NCBI GenBank assembly: GCA_964030785.1
Contig: OZ034968.1
Span: 55,863,399-55,927,398, forward strand
Direction of reading: 5' to 3'
DNA length: 64,000 nt
Source of the DNA: Siderastrea siderea
Taxonomy: Eukaryota > Cnidaria > Anthozoa > Scleractinia > Rhizangiidae
In this document: in pieces, positions 33,792-46,500 of the stretch
How positions within the stretch are numbered: the first letter of the stretch is position 1
Layout: each line of letters starts with the position of its first letter
Notes under the pieces: model-generated
What the model was told of the DNA's origin: nothing
What the model saw: the letters and a program-made list of their open reading frames with translations, nothing else
The model's database searches: none
Program-made: the position numbers and the translations under genes

Positions 33792-36700
33792 TTAATGTTG
33801 GTCGCTGTGCTCAACAGCCATACAAATATATATCGAACAGATAGAATTTTTTTTTATTTTGGAAATTTTATGTAAAGGAAAGAGAGGCACATATACTATT
33901 AAGACTCCTTATGAGATGTCTGGGTTGTGGAAAATTATGGGAAGCAGTGGTTTCAGTGACAGTGTGATTATTTAGTGAAGAGTAATGCATAGCAGAACAC
34001 ATGCAAGCATACCAGAACTTTATTATGATAACAGACATGTAGTCATTCATTTATTGACACAGACTGGTGTATAGAAACTCAAGGTGGTATGAAGATAAAG
34101 GGAGCAAATTGCTGCAAACGAAATTCCCTTAACAGTTCAAAGCTGAATGATAAACTATCTGCATATAGAATACAGTGAAACTGTTGCCCTGTTACTCTGC
34201 CTTGTGAAGGTCTTTTGTGACCCAAACCGAAGCTTAAGATTGTGAGACCTGCCGTTGGCTTGATCTGCCAAAATTTAAGTGAATTTCTTGTAAAAGAAGA
34301 CGTGAATTTACCCTCCTCTCAATGCCAAGAGTAGTTATTTTTCAACTAAATATAATTCTGTGGTGCAAATTATCAAAAAACAAGCGATAGGAAAGTACAT
34401 CTCAGACAGCTGATACATGTGCTTTCATTTAATTGGTCACACTTTGGGATTTCACAGTTGGAAGCACCTTTTATAGCATAATAAACAGTCACACAGGAAA
34501 ATAATGCTCAAAAGCTTTCATTTGAGTGGTTGCTCTTGAAGATTTACGTGCAGACTCAAAAGTGAGAACCTTATTGTGTCAAGGTTTGTTCCTGATGCAT
34601 GAAAGGGTGAACCTTTCGGCTTTGATGTGATAGCCTGCAAGCAGGCTCGCTTGAGCAACTTGGCGGCACAGCCGCGATTTGCGAGTCCTTGTCCCATTCT
34701 TATCGCTGACTTGCTTTGATCGCCTGCTCGCAAAGTGCGTCTCCACCGCCAAGATGCTCGTGCAAATTATACAATCCTCATAAACACAGCTTTATTTTTA
34801 AACACAAGCCACAAACAACTTACGACTGGATGTTAAAATCAAGTTGACATGTACAGTTACTAGAAATGGGCATGGACAGTTTTACATGAAAGTACATTAA
34901 CATTAAAAATACAATCATGTAGTTAGGTTCTATTAATGTGAGATTAAACCACCTTACAGATATATTTGCAACAATTGTGTTTCAGCTCGAAAATAAACAT
35001 TTGTCTTCGAACATTCTCACAGTTAAGACTAATTTAAATAAGATGGCATTACGATTAAGGAATCTGAACAGTGATTTTTAGGTGACCTCTCTCGTGTGTC
35101 TTGACAGGCCATTCTTTTAAACTATGTGGAAAACTTATGGAAGATCTTTATTTATTATTCTGTTTCATCTCTTAGAAGACCTGAACACTGATGCAAAGTT
35201 AAAAGATAAGTGTTAAGTCTAACCTTGGTTTTGATTTGATGCCTTTCATTAACTAGCAAATTAGAAGTATAACAATTTATGTCATTTGACATAGGGAATC
35301 GACAACCTTAGTACCCTGGGTACCAGAGGTTTTTCTCGCTAGCGTCGGGCAAAATGGAGGCTGAAAAACGAGCAGCTTGCCCCGATCGCATAAGAAAAGC
35401 CTCTGGTACCCAGGGTACAACCCTAGCTTTGAGGGCCCTGTGTTCCTGAACGAAAGTACATGTGATTTCCATGAATGCCAGAGGCGTTTCTTGTGCGTAG
35501 TGGCTCGTGTCGATTTTTTTCGACTGACACCGCTCCAGAAAGCCCACAAAAAAAACCTCAGGTACTCAGGGTAATATCTGTTAAAACATGCTAGAAAGTT
35601 TTTTTTACTGATTGGTTTCTTTTTGGGTCGTTTTTATTTGGAAACCGTGAGCTCTCTTGTAAGTGACTTGTTTTAGACCCGTCTCCTAAATTTCCCCTCT
35701 TTACAATTATAAAGCCACAACGGCAACAGGGTAGCCTCTATTTCAGACTAGTTGGTAAAACAAACCCTATTTCCCCTACGAATCGTCTCTGAACCTCTTA
35801 GTTTTTCTTAGTTTTATCTTAAGATATTCAGTTTCAACGAAGAAAACTAGCGAACCCTCGCCTAGAGTTTCCGTAACATGAATGAACAAGAGAACGTGTT
35901 ATAATCTCTTCCGGCTACCCAATTCAGGTCCCCAAAACATCAGACTTTGAAAATCTTGAATCAATGTCTACGCGGAGTGTCCCTGTTGAAAGATAAACAA
36001 TTTATATCATTATACTACAATTATAGAAACTATATCCAGCTTGTATTTTGTAACAAATAAATTGAAATAAAGTTATCGATGTCGGTGTTTGTTTCTGTGA
36101 TCAATTATGTCGAGTAAGGTCCATATATTGTCAATAGAAGATAGAAACGCCGGTGCCATTTAAGAAGAATTTTTAAGTCTCTAAGGTGAATTGTGTCGTC
36201 TAGAAATCTTAAGCTGACTTGTTCTACAACTACTAAAACACTACTTGATGTAGAGTAATATACGAAAAAGAGTTCTAAAAGCTCCAAAACTTATAAAAGT
36301 TGGTTAGAATCTCTTACGTTCAAGAATAACTAGAGTGTCTCAGACAGTTTAAAGGTTCTAAAACGTCTGTTTCAAAATCTGAGTTAAATGGGATTTCATT
36401 GTTATTTTGGCCAATATAAGTCGAAAAGAAATGATTTTTACGAATTCCAAATATGTATCCTGGGTTTTGATCAACGATGTCTTACCTTGTCTAGGTATTG
36501 CTGGACATCGACTTTTGCTATCCCCACCAACCCTCACCCCACCCCCTTGTCGAAGTGGAGTGTGCTTGCGCAAAGATATATCGTATACTATTGGCAATGT
36601 ACAGTGAAGTCGTCGGAATACGTACTAATTGACTGGGTGAACGAAGAAACCATCGCCAGTACATTACACATGCGCACAGCCATATCACCGGGGCAGGACA

Positions 36701-37566
36701 GCTGTTTCGTCAGCTTTGTGAACGGACGTCGCCATGGGCTACTTTTCGTAAACATTTGATGGCATCTTTGGTAACCAAGCCTTTCACAAAAAGCAATGCC
36801 ACTTCTTCTCTAGTTAGGGCTTGGATTAGGTCGTAATTAGGCTCTGTTTATGAGATAGAATTAGACCAAGATACTTGGCGACTATTACAAGCTAGACTCG
36901 TACATTGCTCAGGAATAGGAATAGGGTGTAGCACCTTGAAAAGTAGCCTCCCACGCATTCGCTATTAGGAAAGTCGTATTACCCTCTTCTTATGGGAAGG
37001 AAGGTAATACAACTGCCCTAAAAAACGATTACGTGGACGGCAATTTAAAAAGGCACCTTAAGTTAATTAAACGTGTTTCGCCATGACCGAGAGCCAAATA
37101 TATTACCGACCGGATCGACCTTACTATGAGTTTTACGGTAATTTCCAGTCTTCAAAAAAGTATTGTGTCCTGCGTAGTGTTCATGGAAGATTTTAGCTGA
37201 AACATTTTACGTCAAGAGAGGTTATGTAGAAACGCTATTTTGTCCTAAAACGTCGACGTTTTGTCTAGTTTTACAAATTCTCTGCCCAGCGAGGAAAAGA
37301 GGCATACACGCTCTCCGTGCCTATTTTCAGCTTGCGTGTTGCATCCTGGGAAGATAAAGCAAAACTCGCGGGAATGATTCTGCGGTGAACTGGAAACTAC
37401 TGTTTGTTGTGGTTATTCTTTTTGCTCTTCCGTTTGACTCCAGAAATTGTCGGTTGTGCTTCTCGAAAACCTTCGAAAACATTCACTTTCTTTAGCATGA
37501 GACTTACAACGAAGTCGCTTCTAAAGAAAGGATTGTTTATCTGTTTCTGTGCGTTTATTTTGTCTC
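33792..37566. other. Intergenic between RAB24 and FBXW4
   Basis: Holds the RAB24 3' end, a GCCTGCAAGCAGGCTCGC palindrome near 34632, the inverted repeat at 35312-35575 and unassigned AT-rich DNA. The 123-codon frame at 36388-36759 has no recognisable domain. The FBXW4 promoter must lie near its right end. Confidence 0.45.
35312..35575. mobile_element. MITE with TACCCTGGGTACCAGAGG ends
   Basis: TACCCTGGGTACCAGAGG at 35312 is inverted as CCTCTGGTACCCAGGGTA ending at 35417. A third, diverged end, CCTCAGGTACTCAGGGTA, finishes at 35573. This could be one element with an internal copy, or two in tandem. Confidence 0.6.
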
Positions 37567-40500
37567 ATGTCTTTGATCCAGAGCGAGACGGAATGCGCCG
37601 CAAATTTGAACAATTTGCCTGACGATGTTTTGCTCAGCATTTTACGTTTCTGTGACATCAGAAGCCTGTCTGTTTTATCCCGCGTGAGTAGAAATCTCTA
37701 CCGTCTGGCGAGGGACGATTCTGTTTGGCGAAGAATTGCTTTGCGTTGTGTGAACGTCCATCCTTCTGACAGAAAGTAAGTGGATGTGTTGCTTGTGAAT
37801 AAAATTTGCTAGTATAGTAAGCCTATAGTAAGCTCAGGATATTTCAGACTAGTCTAGACCTTAGGCGACTTGTTTATAAATATAAGATGCCTTATTTTAC
37901 CGACTTCACCACCAAAAAAAGAAAAGAGCATATTAATTTAAGCTACTAACAAAAGTTTTAGGAAATAATATACTCTCTAGTGGTACGATTTTACTAACAG
38001 TTTGAATTTTCCTTAACTAAGAAGGTTCACTGAATGTACTTTTAATCAGCCCATTGTAAAAACACATTTGTCATACATTCCCCTTCAAATTTTTGCATGG
38101 CATTGAAGGTTTCTTCACCAGTTTAAATTTTTAGAAGTCTTTTCTATCATAAAGCAATTTCGTTCCAAGACTATTTTTGATCTAGTCAATTTGTGACTGA
38201 GAAGTGCCAAACTTCCTGAACAAGTTGGAGGAGGTTTGATTCGCACCCTGTCATTTGTGCACTGTCTTCCAAGTCACCCAGTAGTTTACCGAGGCTTTTT
38301 TTTGGGGGGGGTGGGGGGGAGGCAATAGGAATGTGAACTGGGACTTTATGAACTCAACAGGTTGTGGAACCTGCTAACTTCCAAACCAGTGCAGTTTTAC
38401 TGGAGAAAATTTAACATTATATACCTGCCAACCTTTTCTGAGTCAAAGGCATGAGGTTTTTATCCTGCAGAGTGCTAGAATTTCCAAAGATAATACGACT
38501 ATAAATTTTTCGAAGATTTCCAAAAACTTCCGAGGGCTTTCCAAAGGATAATTTCCAAAGTTCTGAAGTTTCAAGATGCATTTGGGATCAACTAAAGAAG
38601 ACCCATTCCCTGGGCTTTTTCCTACAAAATTGGAGAACCTGGGACAAGAAGCGTTGATTTACATGGACTATTCTTTTCTCAAATTGGATCAAGTTTACAT
38701 TTTTTGTGGTAAATGCAGGGTTGTCCACAACTTTTCAAGTAGCTGGCAAAAATTTCTAAGTAGCCGGATAGTGATTATCAAGCACCAAAGGTGATCCCTT
38801 CTAGGGGGTCTGGGGGATGCCCCTCAGGAAATTTTTACATTTTAAGTCCCCAGAAATGGAATTTCCTTGATTCTGAGCACAGATTTCCAATAATGTCAGT
38901 TCCAAATTTAATCCTAACTTTACAATTTTATTTGTATAAACTCATGCCTTCAGTGCCGGTTTTCTACATGTAATTCCCAGAACTCATCATAATGAACTAA
39001 TAATTGTGTATCTCTGTACCAACCAGATTATATTTAAGTCAATAAACTGCAATGGGAAATAAGTTTCATTTTCATATATCTACGCAAGTAAAGGAACAAA
39101 TAACTAATAATTAATAATATCACGAAAGTAGCCGGCACAAACAACCCAAGTAGCCGGTTAATTCTGCTGGCTGCCGGCTGCCGGGACAACCCTGTAAATG
39201 GGTCATTTAAATCTTACTAGTTCACACTTGTGAGTTAGGCATGAGAGATTGCTCTGCAGGGGTGATTTGGCATGAGATTAAAGTTTTAGACTCGCAGGCA
39301 TGAGACTCACATTTAAGGCATGAGAGTTGGTAGATGTCACATTACATACAGTGGAACCTCGATTTCATGAAATGTCAAGAGACTAAGGAAATTGGTTCGT
39401 TATATCCAGGTTCTTTTCCATACATTACACTATTACTGGGCTGAAAAATATCATTTGTTATACCAAGGACTTCGCTGTATAGAGGTTCGTTAAATCAAAG
39501 TTCCAGTGTAAGTAAAGCATGAATAATCTTTTTCTTGGCTTAAGTTTCAAGACAAGGTCATTTGACGTCTCATTTTCTTAGACAAGTCACCTAATAGTGT
39601 TCATTGGAGACAAATCTAATTAAACCTGCAATGTTTTCTGGCTATTTTACAAAGGCCTGTCTGTAAATGCTCATTTTAGATGTGGCTGGAACTGGAAAGA
39701 GCTGTGTAGAGTCTCTTGGAACTGGACGCACGGATATTGTAAGGACAGAAGTCTTGTCAAGTTTAAATGCAAGTGAGTTGCATGTCTAGAGTTGATAGGA
39801 AGTAACTTTTTAACCCTTTAAGCCCCAACAGTTATCAGCATCAAATTTCTCTCCATCATATCAGTGCATTATAAAACATACAAATCACAAAAATTAAGGA
39901 AATGATCACGAAAGATGAATTGTCTTGATGTTTAAACAGGTTCTCCCACCTAGTAATCAACAAAATGTATGTAGAACAGTAGAGAGAATTTGTATAATGA
40001 TGCTGGGGCTTAAAGGGTTACATGTAAATTTCTGTTGACATTTTAATGATTGATCATGTTAAAAAGGTATTTTGTATTGTGTATGAAGTTTGTCTAGATG
40101 TTGTGCTGCTGCCTGTGATAAGATTAAAGTGCACCTAACCCCAAAATATTTTTTACGCTAATATAAATATTTGCACCTATTTTAAAAACATTTCGCCATT
40201 ATTTGCAGTTTTTGACTTTTTTATGGGCTTCAAAACTTACGACAAACTAAGTACCATTTGTTGCACGACCGAGTTAGAAGGGGCATGGGTCTATTCTTGA
40301 TTTGGCGTCACAAACTGCTTTGCATGCATGTTTACAAAGACTTGAGATGCAAATCAGTTTGTGATGTCAAATCCAGAATAGACCCATGCCCTCACTAGCT
40401 CAGTCGTGTACCAGATGATGGCTAAATTTCGTAACTTTTACAGCCTATAAAAAGTCAAGACTGAGGGGGATTTCATAAAAAAGGGCATAATGCTTTTCGA

Positions 40501-43500
40501 ACAGGTGCAAAGGGTTATTTTAGCGAAAAAAAATATTTTGGGGTTAGGTGCACTTTAAGTCCAACTTTGGATTGGCAGAAACATGGCGTTAGTTCCCAAT
40601 AAATTGTGCCACTGGCCTGATGCGAGGAAAGGTGTTTAACAGCACAACTTGTCTTTTCAAAGGTGGTACTTTTTTTTGTACTGAATGAATTTAACTCTTA
40701 ATGCATTTTAAAAGTGGATTTATTTGTACAAATGCCAGTCAGTTACTGTTTTGGAGTAGCTACTAAATTTGACTGAATTACATTGTGTGCCTGAAACCAA
40801 GTCGTGTTTCAGTCAAACTTTATTTGGCATAGATAGCTGCAACAAGATTTACCTGCAAAGGGGCTTACTGGTATTTTTTTTTTAACTTTAAGCCTTATGC
40901 CATGGATTCAACTTGGAAGATCTCAGCAACTGTACATAGCAAAAGCCGCTGACATTGTTCTTTATCAGAGTAGTAAACATAACAAAGGACAATCACCATG
41001 GCAACCTGTGAAGACCTTCAGTGGTCACCATGGTGATGTCAGTAAGTTTGTCATCAGTGGTGGTCAGTTGGTGACCTGTAGTATGGACAACTCAGTTCGC
41101 ACTTGGAACCTTCAAACAGGCAAATGTGATGGCTTGTGTCTTGGTCATGAAGGTGACGTTCATAGTGTGGACTGTTTTGATGATGTTATTGTGACAGGAT
41201 CAAGGGATAAAACCATCAAGGTAGTGTCAATTAATATACTTACTAGCTGCAAAAAGTACACAAATAGGCTGTTTTAGCCACTTTTTTTCTAAACATACAT
41301 GTATGTTATGTCATGGCATCTTCCTCATGCAGACATATACTTGTCAGAAGAGATTTCAAGCTGACTGTCTAAAGGCAGGGATCCATATTAGCTTTTTTTC
41401 AAACTCGTCAATCGGGCAAGTACATCAGAAAAGATACTTGCCCTGACAAAATTTTACTTGCCCGTTCAAAATTATGTAATAATTAAAATACAGTCAAAAA
41501 CTTGAAGTTAACAAGTAAGTGGAAAGCTTGCATTTTATTTTCACTATGTTACTGCAGCAGCACCACAGCAAGGCTCCTGTCAAACAAGTTCATTTTACAA
41601 ATCCAACTACGGACTAATTCAACAACGGACAACAAATACAAAAAATTCAACAATGGACTTAAAAGATAGACCTTCTTTACACGTTAAAATCTAATGTTCA
41701 CTGTTTAAACTTTGATTTGCGCATCTACCTTTCGATCAAACTTTCAATTTTGATGAAACTTTCACCCAGGTACTTAAGCCAAGCCACGATGGTTAAAATG
41801 CAAGCTTTTGTTGCTCTTTTTCCTATTTAGAACTTTGCTCGGAAGATTCACTTTTTTTTTCTTCTGCAGCGGTTGCGACACTTTGTCAAAGTAGCGCCAC
41901 ATTTTGCAAAACTCGCGTGCGGCTAAAGAGCGAGAGTCTTTGTGTTTGCATATTGCTGCAGTACATCAGCCTTCAAGAACAAAAAATTGAGCCTGCAAAC
42001 ATTTCACTTCTGAGAGTTCCGCGTAACGTGTGGTACAAGCAACGAAACAAAGTTTACAGTTCACTACAGTACGGAATCACTGAATGGCTGGTAGACATAC
42101 AAAACATGGGTACATTGAGTGGTGAGAAATTGAAGAAAAAAATTTTTGCCCCTTAAAACTTTCTCGTCCGCCGGACGAGTTTGTAATCTTTGATACTCGT
42201 CCGCAGGACTTTATAGTCGTCTCGGACAACCTGACGACTGCTAATATGGATCCCTGCTAAAGGTGTGGGCCCAGTTGTTTCAAAGACACTTAAGGCTAAT
42301 CCTGGGTTAAGTATATTTGCAGAGTTTTCTGTTTCTGTTTTCCAGTGATCGTTTTTCGTTGCAATTTGAAAGTTGCCAAAGTCTAACTGCATACCCAAAA
42401 TACTAATAACTGAAAGTGGATCCAAAAATTGATGCTAATCCTGGGTTAGCTTTTAAACCCTGCTTTGAACAACCATGCCCTGGGCACCAGTGGAAACTAT
42501 TCCTTGAACAAAGTGTACAAAGGACAGACCAAATGAAAATGACTCTTGGTCACCTGCTAAAATGCCGTCTTTGGCCATTCCTCTCTGATTGCGGGTTATT
42601 GTTGAACTGAGTGTTTTTGTCCTGCTTTTTTAACATGAAATGCCAGGGATGACAGCAAAGCCACCACTGTTAAATCCCTGTTTATATTCACGTGCTTTAC
42701 ATTTACTGCTTTCTCTTTCAACAACTTGTATGTCAATTAAACTAAACATTAAATTTTGTTCCTTGTCTGCTAGGTGTGGTCTCAACAGAGCACAACTTGT
42801 GTTCACACCATTCATGTTCAAGACAATGTTTGGTCAGTTTGTCTCAATCCAAGCACCATGTATGTATTGGATATTTCCCTTATTGTACTACTACATGTAA
42901 CTGGTGAATACTAATTAAAACTAGATTCTATAGCTGATATTCAAGGGAGTTACAAGGGAGTTGGGAAGAATTTGAGAGTACTCAATATGTACATGTAAAC
43001 CATTACCTGCAGCTTGGGTTCAAGCAAGTTATGTATTAACACACACATATCATTTTCTATAAAAATAATTTTAAATTGTAAATAATTTTTAAAGTAGTTT
43101 AAAAGTAATGCATTGTTATTTCACCAGGAGTGTTGTGAGTGGTGGGAGTGGTCACACCAGAGGAGTGTCACCATTACAGCTTTGGGATATCGATAGGTGA
43201 GACTGCCTGTGGGAGCAGGTGTTTGATACTTTGACATTGTGTGGTTCAACAAAATATCCATACCCACCCTATGGATGGTTCTTGGAAATTCTGAGGGGGT
43301 GGGGGTCTCAAATACCAAAATTTGAAGTATACTGCTAAACTGGAATTTCCAGAGGGGTGAGGGGCTTCAAACGGAAGGAAACATCCATGGCGGAAGTATG
43401 GATATTTTCTGGAACAATACATTTTAAAAAAGGTCCTAACCACATTTTAATTAATCATATGATCAAAGGTTTGACGATAAATATGAATGATTTCTCATGC

Positions 43501-46500
43501 CTACAGTGGAAGACTGATCACCAGTCTGGTATCAGGAGTGAACAGACTCGGGGCAGGAGTACGAGGAATCAAGTGGGAGACACCACACACTCTCTTGTCA
43601 TGTGGCTATGACACCAACGTCAGGCTATGGGATATAAGGCGCAACAATCACAAGTGAGAGAAAGAAATAACAAGTTTTGTTATTAATAAACATCTATAAA
43701 GAGAATAACAATTATCCTCTCAAATAAATGCAATTGATTTCATAAGCTGAATGAAAATCCTTCTTAAGAGTGCAGATCTTAAAACATTTTTATTAAATTA
43801 CACAATGTACTTTTGCAGCTTTCCAGGTTGGGTGACATAAGGAAAGGCCCTAATTTCTCACATGCTGGATGAAATGGTTAGAAAAACTGTTTGTACACTC
43901 CACACCCCTTTGAGAAATGGAGATAAATAATTAGGTATCTCCATTTCTCAAAGGGAAGTGGAGTGTATGTTGTAGGTTAAAATGAATTTCTGCACTATTG
44001 TATAGGATTTTTATTCAGCTTATTAATTCAATCACATTTTTTTGAATGGTACCACATCTTCACCTGATAAACATAGCTCCTTGCTTCCATATAATATGCC
44101 ATACACAACCCATGACCCCTTGATTTGTGTCATGTATGGCTAATGCTTGAAATGCAAGCTCTTCAATGAATCTCTTTACGTTGGGCATTTTATCTCATTA
44201 TCATGTCAGTTGATATTGTATTGCAGTGTTTCACTCTTCTCCTCCTACCTACGAAGCACTACAGCTTCTAAAACAGAAGCATTTAGCACAGGATAATCAG
44301 TTTATTATAAACACTTGAAGTGTTCTTTTATATGCATTCAAACTATAGCCTTACTAACCTCATACAAATTTAAATATCGTATAGAATTACAAAAACAAGA
44401 AAGAGGTTCACTTAAAATATTAGGCTAATTTGAGTGAATGTGATAGAATAGTTTTATTGGCAGACATTTTTGCAAAGGGTCTTTAAACCATATTTGTGAA
44501 TTTTACCTCATAAAATTTTGGTAACTGAAATTACACCATACAACTTAGATGTTTTCATTTCTGTGTATGTGTTCAGTACTTCGTCATGTGTGTTGAAGTG
44601 GGAAGACCCTCATGATTCAGTGGTGTACTGTGTTGATTCTGACAACAAGTGGATGGTAATCAGTGGAACCAATAGATATGGAGTGGTAAGTTGCAATAAA
44701 AACTCATACTAGCTGTGGTCACACTGCACTTCCTTGTGTCCAAGGTAAACTTGAGGTGCTGACACTCTCCCTAAAGGAATTCAAAGTTGCAGGTGTGACT
44801 GATTTTGTCTTATCACCTTGGGGAACATTAATTTTATCTTCTGGAGCTTGAATTTATCATAAACCCTTAAAGCTACAATATCAACATGGATATTCTCCTC
44901 ACTGTTCACCACATATTTCTTATGTTACTAGTCCGGAGAATTTGTCTGATTAAATCACAATATGATTGTTATCTCCTGTGATCATTTTCTTCATTCTTGT
45001 GGCCTGTGTGTGTGATCACACGGTGATTTTAAGCCCAGGGGATGTTAGATACTGGTAACTATTGGGACCTATTGTAATTAAAACGGCTGACAAACAATAG
45101 AATTCCCCTAGACAGGAATCCCAAAGCAAGAGTATGTGCAAATTCAAATCTAAGGCAGCTGACCAATAAACCTAATGTTGTGGAGACCTTTATGAATTTT
45201 TGCAGCACTGTAAAACAGTCGTGTGTAAGCACAGTGGAACACTTAACTTTAAATGACGTACATAAAAAATAAGTTCCCACCATAGTGATTCAAAAGTTGA
45301 TGTTTGGAGCTGTAGCCCTTTTTTCAGAACAAATCAGTCCATTCCCTCACCAGCACAGCACCTGACAGTTTTCTTGGAAACTAATCATTAGTATTTATTT
45401 TATATCATTCTGAGTCACCTGTCCTAATTAGTTCATTATGTACTATGATTAGGCTCTAATAAACTATTGTTATGGTTAGTACATGTAAGCACAGCGGTCT
45501 TGTGCTGCTATGTTAAACTCTCAGTCTATACATATAGGTCAGAAGGTGAATCCCATCGTGCTATTTCGTTAGACAAGAGACAATCACATTACTCCACATT
45601 GTCTCTCTCCACCCAAGACCTGTTGCTGTGCCTGGATTGACAGTTAACTGAACCTTTCTATCCATGCTGGAAATGTCTCAGTGAAAGCTAATTTGGCCAA
45701 AAGTGATGAAAGATGGAGAGCAAAACAGTTTTAGAAAAATGTGCATTGATAAGTTTTTGAAAGATGTTCAGAGTTGATGCTAATTCTAGATTAGCTTAAT
45801 TGTGCTTTGAACAACCGGGCCCGGGTGCTCTGAACAGAATGCTGGTGGGTAATCCTGTGATGGACTAGCATTTCATCTGGGGGGAGTAGTGATAATTCCT
45901 TTTTTTTTTTTTGCTACAGATAACACAGCCAATGGCCCCTGGGTGTAGAATTGTCCTGGGAGTTTTATAGTGTTTTCTTTTAACATTAACACATTGACCC
46001 CTGAACTGCCCATAACTGCCCTTCTTTAACCACGTCCCTTGTACCACTTGTGACGTCATCAGTTTTTTAACGGTCCTAGACAACTTTGACAACTACCTTG
46101 TGCAGGAAGATGAGATCTTTCAAGCCATACCCAAATGAGCGTGATTCAGTCAAACAAACCAGAGAAAGACGCAAAAAACCGTGTAACTTTGACCAGAAAA
46201 TTCCAATGAAAATCTTGTCCCACCACCCACTGGTACTTCCTTCAAAAAAAATTCACGATCCTTGAACGTTTTGCAAAATGTTTTCCCACCAAAAGGAAGC
46301 CAAGTAAATGCCCCACAAAAGAAGAAAAAAAAGAGGGGAAAGAAAAGCAAAAGAAGCAGGGAGGAGAGAACGCAAAAGGTAAAAGACGAAAGGGCAGCGA
46401 AACTTTCTGGAAAAAAAACTACCTCGAAATTTTGCTTTCTGCGCATGCCCGAACTTTGAAAGGTGTAATTTGGCATCAGGAACAAAAGCTAGTCCAGTGC

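Noticed and set aside
36388..36759. 123-codon intergenic frame
   Set aside because: No domain, no splice context, other frames open as well.
37549..37566. Longer FBXW4 start
   Set aside because: The upstream codon is GTG; the first in-frame ATG is 37567.
46150..46485. 111-residue minus-strand frame with phenylalanine runs
   Set aside because: Antisense of a GAAAAG-rich stretch inside a TIR element.
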